Source of the DNA: B4-G1 sp964393895
Lineage (GTDB): Bacteria; Chloroflexota; Anaerolineae; B4-G1
Assembly: GCA_964393895.1 (NCBI GenBank)
Contig: CAYMWP010000191.1
Span: 1-6,499 of the forward strand
Reading direction: 5' to 3'
Length of the DNA: 6,499 bases
Of the stretch, positions 5,687 through 6,499 are shown one piece after another. Every line of letters starts with the position of its first letter. Position 1 is the first letter of the stretch. The notes beneath the pieces are model-generated. The model had not been told where the DNA came from, made no database searches, and saw only the letters and a list, made by a program, of their open reading frames with translations. The position numbers were made by a program, and so were the translations under genes.

Positions 5687-6346
5687 ATGCTCGACAAAGA
5701 TAAGGTAGAAGCCGTTTTGTTCGACCTGGACGGAACGCTGATGGACACCGACGACCAGGCGGTGGAGAGTCTGGCCCATCGCCTGGAGCGCTTGCGCTGG
5801 CCCAACCCGCACCAGGCCGCCCGCCGGCTCGTCATGACCGCCGAAACCCCCGGCAACGCGCTGATGACACTGATAGATATGCTGGGATTGGATTCGCCCC
5901 TGTCAGCGTTCACCGACCGGCTGCACCGCTGGCGCGGCCTGCGAGGGCGGGCCGATTTCCGCATCATCGCGGACGCGGAGGAGATGCTGACCGCGCTGAA
6001 AGGGCGCTACCGGCTGGCAGTGGTCACCACGCGCGGTCAGCGCGATGCAGAAGCGTTCCTGGAGCAGCACGACCTGCGCGACTATTTTGACGCCCTGGTG
6101 ACGCGCGAGAGCACATGGCGGCTCAAACCCCACCCCGCTCCCATCTGGCACGCGGCCCGGCTGCTGGGAGCGCCGGTCGAGCGGTGCGTGATGGTGGGAG
6201 ACACGCCGGTGGACGTGAAATCCGCCCGGCGGGCAGGAGCCTGGGCGGTGGCGGTGCTGTGCGGCTTTGGCGAACGAGGGGAATTGGAGCGGGCCGGCGC
6301 TCACGTCGTCCTGGAACACACCGCGCACTGCTCATCGCTATTGTAG
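5687..6346 (+). CDS. HAD-superfamily hydrolase, phosphoglycolate-phosphatase-like
   Basis: This is a haloacid-dehalogenase-superfamily phosphatase of 219 residues, about the usual length of the Gph/PGP-like subfamily. Motif I is DLDGTL with nucleophile Asp13 and acid-base Asp15. Motif II is Thr114 in AVVTTRG, motif III is Lys147 in LKPHP, and motif IV is GDTPVD with Asp172 and Asp176 for Mg2+. The roughly 65-residue helical stretch after motif I is the alpha-helical C1 cap that closes over small phosphorylated substrates. Expected chemistry is hydrolysis of a small phosphomonoester through an aspartyl-phosphate. 2-phosphoglycolate is one possibility, but substrate cannot be assigned from motifs. 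No signal peptide is present, so it is cytoplasmic. It is transcribed divergently from the helicase by its own promoter, and no terminator hairpin is evident after the stop. If the ATG at 5672 were used, five residues (MKGEK) would be added. Confidence 0.93.
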   Translation: MLDKDKVEAVLFDLDGTLMDTDDQAVESLAHRLERLRWPNPHQAARRLVMTAETPGNALMTLIDMLGLDSPLSAFTDRLHRWRGLRGRADFRIIADAEEMLTALKGRYRLAVVTTRGQRDAEAFLEQHDLRDYFDALVTRESTWRLKPHPAPIWHAARLLGAPVERCVMVGDTPVDVKSARRAGAWAVAVLCGFGERGELERAGAHVVLEHTAHCSSLL

Positions 6347-6370
6347 CAGCTTCTCTTCACCGCAACTCGA

Positions 6371-6416
6371 TTGTAACTGGCCCGTAACACCCCTCGATTT
6401 GGCAGCGTCGTATAAT
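6371..6416 (+). promoter_or_regulatory. TATAAT box preceded by 11-bp-spaced direct repeats (possible activator-dependent promoter)
   Basis: A perfect -10 TATAAT occurs at 6411-6416 without a recognisable -35 at 16-18 bp. Upstream, GTAAC is repeated exactly 11 bp apart (6373-6377 and 6384-6388). CTCGATT also occurs twice (6366-6372 and 6393-6399). Helical-turn-spaced direct repeats upstream of a -10 lacking a -35 are typical of OmpR/PhoB-type activator sites, but no regulator can be named. The target gene would start at or beyond the right edge of the window. Confidence 0.35.
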
Positions 6417-6499
6417 CGAAGAAATCAGCCTTCCGAACTCTAACGACTCACCATTCGCGTAATCCGTGACCACTATGGTGAATTCTATGCCAGGCCACG

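Noticed and set aside
6475..6499. Start of a new gene at the ATG at 6475 (second in-frame ATG at 6487)
   Set aside because: Only eight codons are visible, there is no convincing ribosome-binding site, and the ATG lies in one arm of a 7-bp inverted repeat (6448-6454 with 6475-6481). It cannot be supported from this window.

Overview
The window is GC-rich, gene-dense bacterial DNA. It most likely comes from a member of the Chloroflexota (Anaerolineae-like). This assignment is an inference from style, not from a marker search. The signs are an FHA protein with a proline-rich linker and a C-terminal membrane anchor, an MrfA/Hrq1-type helicase, and dispersed short repeats of the 'CACAGAGA' and 'ISNxQSx' kinds that I associate with Chloroflexota and similar genomes.

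Layout. On the minus strand, a membrane-dipeptidase-family (M19) gene at 788-1846 is followed after a short gap by trmD (tRNA m1G37 methyltransferase), which ends at 38. The two look like one transcription unit. A 270-bp divergent region (1847-2116) holds a cluster of three small hairpins and a near-consensus sigma-70 promoter. That promoter reads rightwards into a 224-residue FHA-domain membrane protein (2117-2791). This gene converges on a large minus-strand helicase gene (2848-5406), and a strong hairpin terminator lies in the 56-bp gap between them. A 280-bp divergent region (5407-5686) contains a long imperfect palindrome built from CACAGAGA units, flanked by a short-leader promoter for the helicase and a TTGACA/extended -10 promoter for a HAD-superfamily phosphatase (5687-6346). 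The last 153 bp hold a TATAAT box preceded by 11-bp-spaced direct repeats. They are probably the control region of a gene beyond the window.

The main point of interest is the helicase. It has all the SF2 motifs and the C-terminal four-cysteine MrfA zinc-binding (DUF1998) signature. In addition, a complete HNH nuclease motif is spliced into the middle of the C-terminal domain, and a tandem heptapeptide apparently derived from a dispersed DNA repeat sits inside the first RecA domain. A helicase and nuclease in one chain suggests a DNA-processing enzyme for repair or defence. No neighbouring gene identifies its pathway: the others are housekeeping or signalling genes with no obvious link to it.
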